From contig JACGZH010000006.1 in the NCBI GenBank assembly GCA_014706385.1, positions 1,302,001-1,366,000 on the forward strand: a stretch of DNA of 64,000 bases. The letters are read 5' to 3'. Made by a program: the position numbers and the translations under genes. Below the pieces are notes generated by a model. That model was not told the DNA's origin and ran no database searches. It saw nothing but the letters and a program-made list of their open reading frames with translations. The DNA is from Phaffia rhodozyma (taxonomy: Eukaryota; Basidiomycota; Tremellomycetes; Cystofilobasidiales; Mrakiaceae). Below, piece by piece: positions 11,601 to 23,980 of this stretch; position 1 is the stretch's first letter, and each line of letters begins with the position of its first letter.

Positions 11601-14600
11601 ATCCGGATTGGGCAGCGAATCGATCGTTCGAAGCGTCCACAAAGCGGGGTACCGGGCCCAGGATCGTTTTCCGTACTTATCAGATACACCAGCCACACCG
11701 ACCGAGTTTTGGTGTACGCTGATGAAAGCAGCTCCAGCATGAAGCAAGTTGAACGTGTTTCCGAATTGAACATACTACAAAAGTTCAAGGTCAGCACCAG
11801 ATCTATACAAAGCGAGTTGAAGAAAGGAAAGAGATGAGATGTACTTTGGTGCAAACTTCCTTGGAGATGTTGAATGCCGCACAGACTTCCTTCATTTCCT
11901 CCTTGGTCCTCAGAGGCCAGAGACCTTGGAATTCGGCGTTGTGCAAAGACAGGCAGACAGGAATGATCTTAGGGAGCAGATAAAGCGGAGCAAGTGCGCC
12001 GTGATAATCGTTGATGTGGTAAATATCAATCACAGGGTGTCGACGAATTGTCTCCGCAATAGCCTGATTCCAAGCAGAGTAGAAGATGGCGGACGACAAA
12101 TCGTCCATTCGGGCAGGGTCTAACGAGAGATGAGTTGAGTTGAAAAGAAACTATTTTCAGTTCAAGCTCTTTCAAAACAAACCAAGAATACACTATCAAG
12201 CAAATGCGGCTTACAAGGATCGGATTTTGTCTGAGCACGGAACACAGGACTGTCAAGAATGTAGTATTTGATGTTATCAACTACGTGAGACTCGACCCTT
12301 TAGGAATGATAAACGCCTCTGATCAGTCTCAAGATCCACAGTGATAGATTTTACACAAAAAGAGAAAAACAAAGAATCCTGAAAGGACGTACTCGATCAA
12401 GTAAAGCTCTCCAAAGATGGTCACCTCAATTGGATCGGCATAGTCTCCGGTCGGGTACTCCAAATCTTTTACTTTGGGGATAACCCAGATCAGATCGACA
12501 TCGGTCATGGCTTTACCCATCAACGTCGACATCACACCAAGTCCTCCAATTTTGACCTTGAGTTTCCAATCGAGGATCTCGTACTCAAGCGAGGCGATAA
12601 GCATCTTCCGTCGAGGCTTCGCCGGATCCTCTGGCCAACCGATGACAACTCCGCTTTTGGTCGGGATGACCTCTCCAGCAGCTCCAAATTCTTTCTTCTC
12701 TCCATTGACTTGGTCCTTGCCCTTGCCCATGAGAGCACCAATAATGGGTACGTACGAAGTCTTCTCAGCCTTGACTCCCCATTCATTAGTGTGGATTCCG
12801 TAAAACTTGTACTTGAAGAATAAACAGGCCAGGACAGCCGTCAATACAGGGATCACTATGAGCAAAGCAAACATCACAGCCGACACCGCTGCGTTTCCTT
12901 GAGGTTCCATGCGCCAAGCGCCGGTAACGTCGTCCACGATGATCTTCCAGGCAACGTAAGGCGAGGGAGGGGCAGACATGTTTAGATAGTTCGGGGCGAC
13001 CGAGTTCGGAGGCAGTCGATCAATCACACCGTCTCCGTCAACATCGCCGTAGAAATAATCGTCATAGCCAAACACGCAGAGCTGAATGATAGTTGGCCAA
13101 CTAGCGGAAATTTGAATAGACCACTCCTGAGAATCGTCCGCAGATTGGGTAAATTTGTTTGTAACTCCGGAATCATAACCCCAGTTGTTGTACGGCCCTC
13201 TAGCAAGGAACGCAGGAACTCGACGCTGGTGTTCATAGCCAATATCCGCGTGGACCTGGAGGGGCGAGGCGGCGGCCGTCTCAGAGAAATATTCGAGAAT
13301 GATGTGTTGGCCTGCCCAACTGTTACCGTCGAACTTGCTCTTCTCAATCACCGTCGTGTCCTCCCAGACGAACCAGTCCGTCCAGTTCGCACCATAGTTT
13401 GCGGTGTATCGGATCAAGTCTGCTCCAACAGCAGTATGGTTAACGGCGTACCCGGTGTCGGTGGTGTAGAAGATGGAGTTGTCGTAATCTTGATCGGGGA
13501 AAACGAGGATATTATTGGCAAGTCCTTTTCGAATCATCAGATGATCGACCGCGATCGTCGAGCCAAACGTAGCGTCTGAAGCAGTGACGATGCCGATTTG
13601 CATATCGATGATCCCATTGGGAACGTTCGTCAATGTGGCGGTGAACCTCCATTGAGAATTGTCCACGGCAAACAGAAGACCGTCTCTTGATCCGTCAATA
13701 ATTTCAGATTTCGTATTGGTAATTTTGATGTTTGGATTTGTGTTGTTTCCGTAGGTAAACGAAATCGCTTTCAACACGTCGTCAATGTTCATAGGGACGT
13801 TGTATTCCAGCGTGATGTCCACGTCACTGGGCTCGCGAGAGGTAGCAAGAATTCTGGCATCATGGCCGGGAGTAAACTTGGTCAAAGCGGGCGCAGGAGG
13901 AGTCCATTCTTTTTGAAGAACATAGATCTTGAACCCGTAGGCATCCATGCTAAGTTCGGCCAAACAGCCTGTATAAGGCTCATGTTTGCCGTCATAGTAT
14001 TTTTGCGAGTTTTCAAGTGTGACGTTGTCATACTATGTTAAAGATCGAACGGAAGGTTGATCAGAAAAGAGGGAAACACAACAAGCGCAGTAAGAACAAG
14101 AGGAGAAACCAAACTAACTGGGTAGATGATGTTTTGGAGGGTCTGGCCTCCTGTAAATGGAGTAGAGATCCACTGATCTGAAGTACACGGAAATTTGTAG
14201 GTCTTCGTCTGGTTCTCGTTTGTGTACAACATCCAAACTTGAGACGGATTAGTCGCATTGTCAAAGAACTTGTCGCCGACGCCCGCAGCGTTTCCTCTCT
14301 GGACAGACCAGAGTCCAAACTCTGTTGCCGTTCCATTTGAACCTGGGAAATACTCCTCCCGAGTCCAATTTCCAAGTTGAACAACAGATACTCCGTCCTG
14401 GATAGCGGGGTAGAATGTACGGAGATGGTTAAACTGACGAAGTATCCGTCGGATTTGGGCGGTTGGGTCGAAATGATCAAGTGAGTTCCAAGAGTCTTCG
14501 CATCCGATGAGCGCTTTCTCGAGTGGCATGTTGTAGTACTGATCGGCTCCCAGATGGTAGCAACCGTGTCGTTGCCAGGCGGCTGAGGCAGCCATGGGCT

Positions 14601-16960
14601 GTCGACCGAACAAGTAGTTGGACGCTCCGTTATCGAACAGATAGAAACCTTGCTCATCCCCGTAGTAGTGAAGCGGCACTCCGGGAAGCAACATGGTAGT
14701 AATAAATGAACCCAAAATCGATCGCTCTTGTCCAGACTCGAGTGCTCCCCAACGGAAGACATCGAAGTTACCAGATCCATACATGTGTCTGATATCGAAC
14801 TCGCCCGTGTGTGGGTTAAGGAAATCGTTCGTAACGACCATGGTGTTATAAGCCGAGACAAAGTTGATGTCGGTATCGTATGCAACGGCCAAATTACCAT
14901 CCATTCCTAAAAATCTAGTAAGCGCTCGATAGACAGAGTAATGGAACGCAGTTCCGTCCAGCCCATAGTCGCCTTCTGGTCGAAGGAAGAATGCGGTGTC
15001 GTTTGCTTTGATCGTGGTTCCCAAATCGAACGAGTCCGAGGTCTGGTTAGGCATTCGTCCTCGGCCCCTATGAAATCAAGACGTGAGTTTGGTTTGGATA
15101 GAAGATAGAAAGGAAGGTCAAATCAATCAGGGGTGTTCAGGCAAGGAAACGTTTTTATCTAAGGGCTTAAGAAGAGAAATGAGATACGAACTGATAGAGA
15201 GCACCGAATGTGTTTCCTCCGGTGACCTCTCCAGTGATGAAGAAGTTATCTTTGCCCAGGTCAACTGCACACGCTCGTGTCTTGGATGTCCAGGATGCCA
15301 ACCCACTAACAGTCAATTGAGTAGCCTTGTCGATTCTGATACCATCGATATCAAGTGCTTTGATTGCGAGACAGGAGAACGTAGTGATCTTGTCCATAAC
15401 CCTGGGCTCCCATTCTCGAAGACGGTCCTGTACGGAGGCGAATTTTGAAAGCTGTCGCTGCCAATCGGGACTGAAAAAATAAACAGGGCAAAGAGGACGA
15501 TAAAATCAAAATCTATACTGAGTGTTCGTTGCGGATAGATATCTAGACGTACTGAACTCCAAAGGCTTCCATATCTCCGTACTGGTCAAACTCTGAGGCG
15601 TAACACCCTTGATGCTGGGCATCGACAGGATATCCGTCGTCTCCAAAGAATTCAGGGAGCGTGCACGAATCGTTGTATTTATTGGTGTACTAAAGGTGAA
15701 GAGAACGAGTGAAGTAATCAAAAAGGTTGCATTGTAAGTTTAAAAGATACGATGAGGGTTTCTGATGGACCAATTTGAAAAACTCACAGTGAAGTCGACA
15801 TATTGCTGAATATCCCAAGGCGTTCGGACTGGGTGCTTCCACTTCATCTCATACTCATTCGTAGAGAACGGAGTGGACACATTCATATAGCTACCAGCCA
15901 TCGATACGACAATTGTTGAGTGATAAATGGACGTCAACTATTATCTCGACAAGTTCTCGGAAGCAAACTTGTTCAGACTCACCCATCAAAGCCGATATAA
16001 TCATTCATCGTGCCGACAGTGAAATCCAACATGAGGTACATTCCTCTGAGATGCATCTCGTCAACAAGGTCTCTCCAGTCGTCCAAGACTCCCCAATGGG
16101 GATCAATCAATGAGAAATCGATGGGCGAGTAGGAGTCGGCTTGCCAAGGCATGTTGATCTGATGAGACAGTTTTGTGATGAGCTTTTCAGGTTTCTCTCC
16201 GGCCAGAGATGACGAAAGAACGAAGGGTAAGCAAGAATGAGAAATGGGGAGGACTGACGAAGATCGTTCCGGCGATATAGATCGCTTTGTATCCAGCTCC
16301 TTGAATATAGTCCAACCGTTTCTTAAGTCCTTTGACGTCTCCTCCATACCGGTAATTGACCTCGTGAAGATCGTGTTCGTACTGGGACTTGAAGAAATCG
16401 TTATTTGTTGGGTCTCCGTCCTGATGTTGGAGAAGTGGACCGAGAAGAAATAAAGGAGGAACAAGAGAGATAAGATGAGCATACGTCGACGGCCGGATGA
16501 ACGAGAAAGAATGAGTTGATGAGTTGTATGCGCAAGGAGAACATATGTGTTGTGGGCTCGAACAATATCTAATCGCCACGAGATGTCTTTAGAGTTTACG
16601 CCAATAGGCCTGACTGTTGCCACTGCTGTCCCTTCCAAAGGTCGATTATCGAGTGATTCAAATCCACGAAGCTAGCCGCATATGTTTATCTAAAGAAAGA
16701 TCTAAGAGTATAGGACTTACAGCAAACTTGTCCAGAAGAATGTTGTAGAACGGAAGGGCTCGCCAGTTGGAAGGGCTATGGAAATATGACGTGTTCCTAC
16801 CGGCTCCACGTTCAGAAGCATAGGAGAGCACGTCCGAGCCGGCAGCTTTGTTGATGTTGATGTTCCATTTGACATACTCCTCCGTATACGGATAAGCCGA
16901 AGTGACCGAGGAGAGAAGGAGTGAGGCGAGCGAGAATAGTGAACATGTAGAGAACTTCAT
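8606..16960 (-). CDS. AGS1: Cell wall alpha-1,3-glucan synthase
   Basis: Thirteen exons (16960-16721, 16420-16259, 16158-15983, 15890-15788, 15689-15553, 15470-15192, 15067-14119, 14032-12393, 12297-12215, 12119-11845, 11774-11103, 11001-10348, 10276-8606) join without a frame break into 2346 residues, close to the roughly 2400 of fungal Ags1. Order of parts: signal peptide (1-22); extracellular GH13 amylase-like domain with Asp-Gly-Ile-Arg-Ile-Asp and Thr-Gly-Glu-Val-Thr-Gly catalytic motifs; one membrane span near residue 1070; cytosolic GT5 synthase domain with Lys-Ile-Gly-Gly-Leu-Gly near 1180 and the Arg-Asp-Glu-Pro-Phe-Gly motif; then a C-terminal block of about ten membrane spans. The protein makes and probably remodels wall alpha-1,3-glucan at the plasma membrane. 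Intron 1 is unusually long (300 nt), but the junction restores the conserved Asp-Gly-Asp-Pro-Thr-Asn-Asn-Asp. Confidence 0.96.
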
Positions 16961-17816
16961 GATTGATGTAGGTCCCTTGTTTTTTTTTTCCTCTCTCTAG
17001 GCTATAACGAGCGACGCGCCACTTCAGGGAAGAGGATAAGAAAAAGAAAAAACAGAGACCGGCTGTAAGAGAGAGTGTGTGGGAAGGAAGGCGAGAGAAA
17101 GGAGTGTATGTGGCAAGTTCCCAAAGAAAGGGTATGTGTGTGTGTACGGGTGTGCTTTGTGAGCTGGATGAGATGAGCCTACTCCTGACGACCTGGTGGG
17201 AGAGGGAGATAGGAAAGAGAACGAGCTGCACCAACAAGAAGGAGGGAAAAAGAAGAAAAGAAAATCAGCAGAAGGGCAGAGTTGAGTGAACCTTGATCGA
17301 CAAATTAGCTTAGGTAAGCAGATGATCTGCGCGGTGGCTACACATTGTCACCGTGATCTTAATATCTTGTCTTCGGCGTGCTGCTCGGTCACCACTTGTG
17401 TTCATCTCTCGGTTTCTGTCAGTACCTGTTGTAGTCGAAAGTCTTTCTCAGGTTGATGGAATCGCATTTTGTGTTGGTCTTCTTGTTGGTACCGTATTGA
17501 ATCAAAGATAGAAACTCCTTCGGTATGTTCAAAAGAGCAGGGATAGGAGAGACGGCGGTCGAGCGATTGAGTCTTGCACTCGGTTACAGTTCATGGTTAC
17601 GCTTCCCCGGCCGGATCCGCTTTCTTGTCTGTCACCAAGGTAAGCCAAGCACCCCCTTTTTTCTCTCTTTTTTCGTTCCTGTATTTTTAAATAGACCCCG
17701 TAATACTTGGCAAGATTGAGACTCATCGATCAACAGTGGAGATGATGGAAATGATCACATCGATTTGTTGATATAACCCCTTCTTCCACTTCGGTCGGAT
17801 TTAAATGATAGACCCT
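16961..17816. other. AGS1 upstream region
   Basis: Promoter of AGS1 and 3' flank of the arrestin-type gene. It contains a T-run just upstream of the AGS1 start, a short GT run near 17131-17140 and purine-rich tracts, and no credible gene. Confidence 0.5.
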
Positions 17817-20800
17817 CTACTTGCCTACGGTTCCCATAAGCGCCGGGTCGATGTATTTGGCCGCATATTCAGCCGGCGGACGTACAGGCAACACCGGGGG
17901 TATAGTCTTTTGGGCTACCGGAGTCGCCTTGTTCGTCGTCGCTAGAGGTGCAGGCGTATGTACGGGTGTAGAGATATGGCCTGCAGGACTGGAGGGTATA
18001 TCATATGCTGTCGGGTAAAAGGAAGAGGAGGAGGAGGAGGAGGAGGCAGTAGCGGCAGAAGCAGTAGCTTGAGACTGTCGGATGGCCACAGCTTCCTGGG
18101 CTGCGTGAAACAGTTTTAATCGGTCCTGTTTAGTTATCCATATGTTCGTTCGGTTCGTATTTTTAGGAGCAAGTGCAAAGTAAGCAAGCGCGCCAAACCA
18201 TGCACGGTGAAACAAAGACAAGATAGGAGGGAAAGAGGAAAGGAAGGCCGAACTTTCTCGCTAGTCACCTTCGAGGTGCTCATCCGATCACCTGTATTCC
18301 TACTTTTAGACCCACCTTCGCCCGATCCCTCTGCCTCGTTCTCATTCTGCTTCCCAAATAAACTCTCATAGCTCATCAGTTCATCTCTCCCTCTCCCTTC
18401 CTCCGAAGCGTCCGTCAGACCGGCCGGTTCTCTCCCTACGCTTTCCATCCCGGCTTTGATCGAGCTCATGTTATCCGGTATAGAGCCCGGCTGTGATGTA
18501 GACCCAACGTAAGACGACAAACGATGCGATTCGTTCAATGGGACGTGAGATACAATAGGTAAAATGCTCGAGAACCGATGAGGGACAACCTGAACTCTGC
18601 CACCAGGAGTAGAAATAGGAGACAGAGGTACTTGAAGTGGGAAAGATGAGGGAGAAGAAGAAGAAGCGATCACCAGGTCGTTCTCTCCTCCGGCCTGGGT
18701 AGCAGCCACTCGATTTCTTGCCTCCTGAAACAGTCTCGCCTTCTCCTGTTCGGCTGTCTCCCATTTCTGTCGAGATGGTCCCGGCTCAGACCCGCTAACG
18801 TTTGAGATTGATCCAGTCTCCCGTGAAGAATGACCATTAGGAGCAGTTGCCGAAGGATGAGCAACAGCAGCACTGGCATGAGTTTTGGTCACTCTTCGCT
18901 GAGCTTCAAGAAACAGTCTTCGTTTTTCTTGTTCAGCACTTTCGAAAATCTGTGGTGAGTTCTGTCGGCCACTAATTAGGCCGGACTGGCCCCGAACTCG
19001 CGGCTGAGGTTGGCTCGATGACGGACCAGGAGAAGGAGGCGGGAGCTGGGGAGAAAACGGAGGGATGGCTGAGACTAGAGTCGAGGAGGAAGCTGGGTTC
19101 GCACTCGAACTGGAAGCTGCCAACTGAGCTCGTTGGAAGAGCAATGCTTTTTCCTGTTCGGCAGTTTGATACGTTGGTTGGATGCCGTCTTCTTCGTTGA
19201 ACATCGGAGGTCTTGGGCCTGGAGAGCCTGTTCTATCCAAATCTGTGCCTAATGTCGTTACCGTTTTTGTCGTCGCCGATATCGATGGTGATGATAATGG
19301 CGAATTTACTGGCAACGAAGATGAAGAGGAAAAGTCAGGTGGCCGCCCTATTGACATAGAAGCAGATCGCCTTGTCCCTTGACTCTGATCTCTCATTCGG
19401 TCAGCCGCTAACGGTCCAGAGACAGCTCTTGATGAACCATTCATCAACGAAACTCTCTGATTGGTGGACGAAGATGAAGAAGAGTTGTTTGATTCGAGAA
19501 GCCCATCTCTGCTAACGGCGGTCAGACCGGTGATGGTACCTTGTTCTGTCGAATTCCTTTTTACTGCCGCTGCCTCCCACGGCGAACCGACAGAGTTCAC
19601 GATGGCAGACATTTGGTTCTTGCCGCTCTGAGACAGAGATTGGCGTGATAGTACAGGGGTTGGTTGTGGAGAACCAGTCGAGTAAGGAATCTGAGAGGGA
19701 GTTTTAACAGGGGAAGAACGAGGTGATAGAGAAATAGGTTGGGATGCTAGACCGGGCGGAAAGAACCCGTCGGCTGATGGTGGTGTGGGTGATACTAAGA
19801 CTGGAGGCTCAAAGGATCTCGAAGGAGGTATTAATGTCGATGTCGATGCCGATGCCGTTGTTGGAAGATTACGGTTGCGGCCACACAACGACTCAACATA
19901 TCCAATCTCTGCTATCCGTTGTTTCGCCTCTCCGGCCTCCTCCCAGTCCATCACGACCTCTACGTCTTTGATCGAGCCCAACAGCTGGGTCTGGTAACCC
20001 TTGATTCCCCAGACCTCAATCCCTATGTAAAATTTAACCTCCACATGTCTTCCGTTTCGAACCGTCCATCGAATTCCATTCGAGCCAATCTGGCCTCTTG
20101 ACGAGCTTCCCCCTCCTCCAGGCAGGCTAGCGTCAGCATCGGCCGAAGCGGACGGGGGAAGCTTGAGCATCAGATTCCAAACTTTTCCGTTCTTGTCCTC
20201 GGGAAAGAGAAAATCATCCGGAATTTCCATCCTGGACTGTGCAACAACGGTGACCTGAGGAGAGCTCGTTGGTCGGCTCAAGCTCTTTTTCCCAGACAAC
20301 ATCCCTGACATCGCCTCAGGCTTGCTCGATCCAGAACTAGGAAAAGAGCCTGTCAAAGGAGTTCGGAACGTCACGGTTTCCAACAATGTCAATGTGATGT
20401 GCTTCAGAGCGATCGGTTGGGTCTGAGTGTGTAACGGATGTAGTACGAAGGGTAAAGATAATGTTGAAGAAGGAGAGAAAGATGTTTGGGGTAATGTGAG
20501 AGCCATGTAAACCTGGGACCCTTGAGCGCTCACAGTCTTTCTACTCTCCCATCCGCATACAGATTATGAATTAGCTCTCGAAAGATGGTTTCGATTGAGA
20601 TCTATCTTTATCTTTATCGGATAGAGACCCACTCACGGCACGTTGTAAATTGGCCAGTCGGAGTGTAAATCATGAGGCCAGATTTCGATCGGCTGAACAA
20701 CCTTTTCTGTCCCTTGGGTCTCCTTGCGCAAAAGTCCCTTCTTCTTTGATCTTTCTAGTAGAGTCACTTCCAAATAGTAACCTATCCCAGGCGGTCGTCC

Positions 20801-21744
20801 GTTACCTTGAGACACGTCGAAACTCATCGGACGGCCATTAGGCGCCCTGGTCCTGGGCTGAGGGACTAGGTCGACTGTGGGTGGCAAGAACGGAGGCAGA
20901 CCAATGGAGAACGGAAAGACTTTCTGGTTTCGAACAGGCAGAAACGGACACAGCTTTCTATCAGCGCAAATGAAACTCTATATGTAGACCAGAGGAGAAG
21001 ATTGATTTGGCGAGCTCCGGGACGAACAACAGAATCGAGAATGCCGTGATCCTCGCTCGGTGGGCAGGACCAGAGGGTGATAGCTGGTGACACATCCTCA
21101 CAGAACGAGGTTACTCCAACTGTATTCAATAGTGTGTGCATCCATGATGTGTGAATACTAGCACAAGAATAAAACGGGCACACAATCTTTGACTTTGAGA
21201 AGTAAAGACGGACCATCACTAGGCAACGTTTCCCTTTTGACTAATGAAATCTTCAGAGAGACCGCTTTCAGTCCTTTGCCACCTTGTACTTCGACCGTCT
21301 GTTGTTTGGGTAAAGTTTGTGATCAGTCCTGATGTATATAGGTTGAGTGTGTATTGGATATGTATATATACATATACATGATGTATGTGAAAGACGTCAA
21401 GACAAAATATAAAGACATAAACGCTTACCCCAGAAACCGTACACGGAGGCCGCCGTGGCTCCGTTCTGGACGAGACTGGTATTCCCGGATATCCTGTAGT
21501 CCATATGAAAGGGACAACGTACAGAACCATGATGAGCCTGGTACAGCCCGTGTGTATCTTACAGACTGCAATCTAATTAACCTTGAACAAAACCTCTGTT
21601 GGCTGGTGAACGGATATCACTGAGGATCGTTTGGACGCGACGGATGGATGAGCCACAACTCTGTTTAAGAACAAAGTCCTACATAACGAATCGTCAGGAG
21701 AATTTAACAGAGGAGGATGCTTACATAGATATTGGTTTGCTCAT
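17817..21744 (-). CDS. Arrestin-related trafficking adaptor with repeated AEQEK motif
   Basis: Modelled exons: 21744-21725, 21678-21594, one uncertain exon near 21500, 21298-21214, 21119-about 21031, 20923-20637, 20543-18254 and 18125-17817; about 1000 residues. The N-terminal third has arrestin-fold signatures: a Thr-Val-Glu-Val-Gln beta strand, Phe-Ser-Ile-Gly-Leu-Pro-Pro, Leu-Pro-Pro-Thr-Val, then Gly-Tyr-Tyr-Leu-Glu-Val and later a Val-Glu-Val-Lys-Phe-Tyr-Ile strand. The rest is Ser/Pro-rich and predicted disordered, with four copies of a short motif (Ala-Glu-Gln-Glu-Lys-x-x-Leu-Phe-x-x-Ala; the last is degenerate and crosses the final intron). Family knowledge: such adaptors link plasma-membrane cargo to a Rsp5-type ubiquitin ligase. 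I found no canonical PPxY; the closest is Pro-Pro-Ala-Glu-Tyr near the C-terminus. The third-exon borders are unresolved. Confidence 0.8.
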
Positions 21745-22077
21745 ATCCTCCCTGATCGAGTGGATGTATGAATGTGTGTTCGCCCGAATGGCTATAGAAG
21801 GAGAAGGAGGTTAGAGGAAGCGAGTGTAGAAAAGAGGAATGCGATACACGGTGAAATGCTATACGATTCCACGCACTTATATATTATATCTCATTCTGTG
21901 TTAAAAACTTGACGCGCCTTTTTGAACGCGTTCGATGTTGATTTCTTTCTAGGCCACTTCTTTCCATCACCATCTTCGACTCTTTCGACTCTCTCAGCTC
22001 TTTTGATCTTGAATTCTTGAACCCTTGCGCTCTCCAACTGGCTCTCTAGCTCTCATTGCACTCATTTATTCGGCATC
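21745..22077. promoter_or_regulatory. Divergent promoter, arrestin adaptor / HN1-like gene
   Basis: A 333-bp divergent region. It holds a TATATATTATAT stretch near 21878-21890 and a GACGCGCC...AACGCGTTC segment (about 21911-21935) that includes an exact ACGCGT. In yeasts ACGCGT is the MBF cell-cycle box; its role here is unknown. Confidence 0.45.
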
Positions 22078-23694
22078 ATGTCTGCTCCACAACTGTTGGT
22101 TCTTTATTCTGCTTTCTTGCTCCTTGCACCGTACGACGAGCAGTTCCTGACGCTCGAGATGCACCTTGGGGGATCATATAGCTTCACTCCTGTTAATACA
22201 TTCAACATGGACGACCCTCGCTCCTGGGCCAGTGAGATTGCTATGATGGACTGGGGTGAGAAACGTTTGATGTGCTTCCATAGGTTTTTTCTTGGTTGCT
22301 GAATGCGATCCCTCCTTGCCTCAGACACCACTCAGATCTGCTTCACCAAAAGAAACTTGATCAACTTCCTTCGGTAAGTTTTCATTCTCTGCATCAGTCT
22401 ATCCTTGTTTAGGAGTGCTCAAGAATGCTGAAGAATCAATTTTTGTCTATATCAGGAACGTGGGAATCAGTGTATGTCGTTACGATCTTGTTGCTCCTTT
22501 CATCTGCTATTGAGACACTCAATCTCACCCTGGATGTTCTCCCATTATATATATCAAGGTTGGCACCAACTTTACCGAGGTCAATAAGCTTCCTAGTATG
22601 TTTAACTTCGTTGTTCTCTATCGATCTCATCAACCCACGTACGAACACCAAACCTGGTTCTCTACTTTACTCTATCAGAACATGCTACGTTTGGCCGTCT
22701 CTCTGTTCCTCCTGCATCGACAGGACCTATACCTTCATCTCCATCACCGACTGACATGGAAGTAGACCTTGCCAAGCCAAATCCGGCCGCTTTCAAGAGT
22801 GAAGAACCAACCGAACCGGCTGTTGGTTCTGTATTCGCTACTAGTGACATGCGACCTACCAGACGGGTTCGTGATCCGCCGGAAGGAAAGCAGACTTTTC
22901 GGTTTGGAGACGATGACGAAGGTAAGTCAGTTGCTTGATTGGTTCGTTTTCCTAGGTTCCATAAATCAAAATGAAGCATTGACGGTTTGCTCGAACCCTC
23001 TGTTTCTACTTAGTTGATGCATCAGTTCATGCGCCCCCTCGTTCTCAAGCGGTTCCTCCTACTCCTTCCCACCCGCATTACACTCACGACCCAGCATCTA
23101 TCAAACCAGCCGCTACCCCTACCCCTCATTCCAACATGGCCTCTGCCGCTATCACCACCACCGCTAATATTGGTTCGGTCAGTGGAAGTGTAGATGATCC
23201 AGTAAATGTGGGTGATTCTAGGGGGGGCTGGAAGCCAACTAGAAGAGTTAGGCATGGTCCTGGAGGACCTAGCTCTATGGTCCGTTCTGTCTTCTGTTCT
23301 CTCCTCGTTTTCTTCTCATCTTCTCAAGAGGGTAGAATGCTCACTTCAACGTATCATATCATATTCCTCCGTCACCATCGTTTACCTTTTTGATCCTAAA
23401 CGTTACCATGTAACTGACTAAAAGGGAGCAATGTTGGGAGGTTACGACGATACTCCAGCCTCTGACCCAAGCTCCTTCAGAACTGGGAAGAAACAAAGTT
23501 CAAGACCTGGAGAGACTGGTTCCTCAGATACTTGGGGGGTAAGATCTCGTTTCTCGTTCTTCTTTTTTTTCCTTGTTTCTTCATTGTTCGCTTTCTTGCT
23601 TGCGTTCAAGGGCGCAGAAACTGATAACCTCTTTTTGCTCTCCTTTTCTTCCCCATTTCTTGAAACTCGGTTGTGATTCAATCAGCCCCTCTGA
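22078..23694 (+). CDS. HN1/Jupiter-like small basic protein
   Basis: Eight exons fit in phase: 22078-22255, 22325-22373, 22456-22471, 22559-22595, 22679-22921, 23014-23279, 23425-23538 and 23686-23694 (303 residues). The C-terminal two thirds is low-complexity and contains two copies of a Pro-Thr-Arg-Arg-Val-Arg motif. The first is followed by Asp-Pro-Pro-Glu-Gly-Lys then Phe-Arg-Phe-Gly, the second by Gly-Pro-Gly-Gly. This resembles the Ser-Arg-Val-Leu-Arg-Pro-Pro-Gly-Gly ... Phe-Ser-Phe-Gly signature of animal HN1/Jupiter microtubule-associated proteins; the link is my inference from motif shape. The N-terminal 75 residues (exons 1-3, including a 16-nt exon) are less certain, and the true start could lie further downstream. 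Confidence 0.55.
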
Positions 23695-23980
23695 TATACT
23701 CTGGCATGGCCAGATATCTCTCTCTCTTCATGAATTTTCCTCCTGTGATCTTACTCTTATCGAATGAGATTTGCCACACTCTTCACGGAGAGGTTTCCTT
23801 TTCCTTGAGAAACGAGAAATGAGGACAACCAGATCCAAAGAAGAAGAAACATCTAGTTGATTATTAGGGAAAACAACATATATGCCCCCAGCTCTGTCTA
23901 TCTTACATTGACTCATACTATCTAGGCATACTGAGCCTTCCAGATATCCTACCTGATGACTGACGACTGATAACCGACCT

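Noticed and set aside
13112..13579. Plus-strand open frames inside AGS1 and other large genes
   Set aside because: Antisense shadows of conserved coding exons.
16422..16720. An extra coding exon inside the 300-nt first intron of AGS1
   Set aside because: Direct joining restores the conserved [10 protein letters not shown]; the intervening frames have no family similarity.
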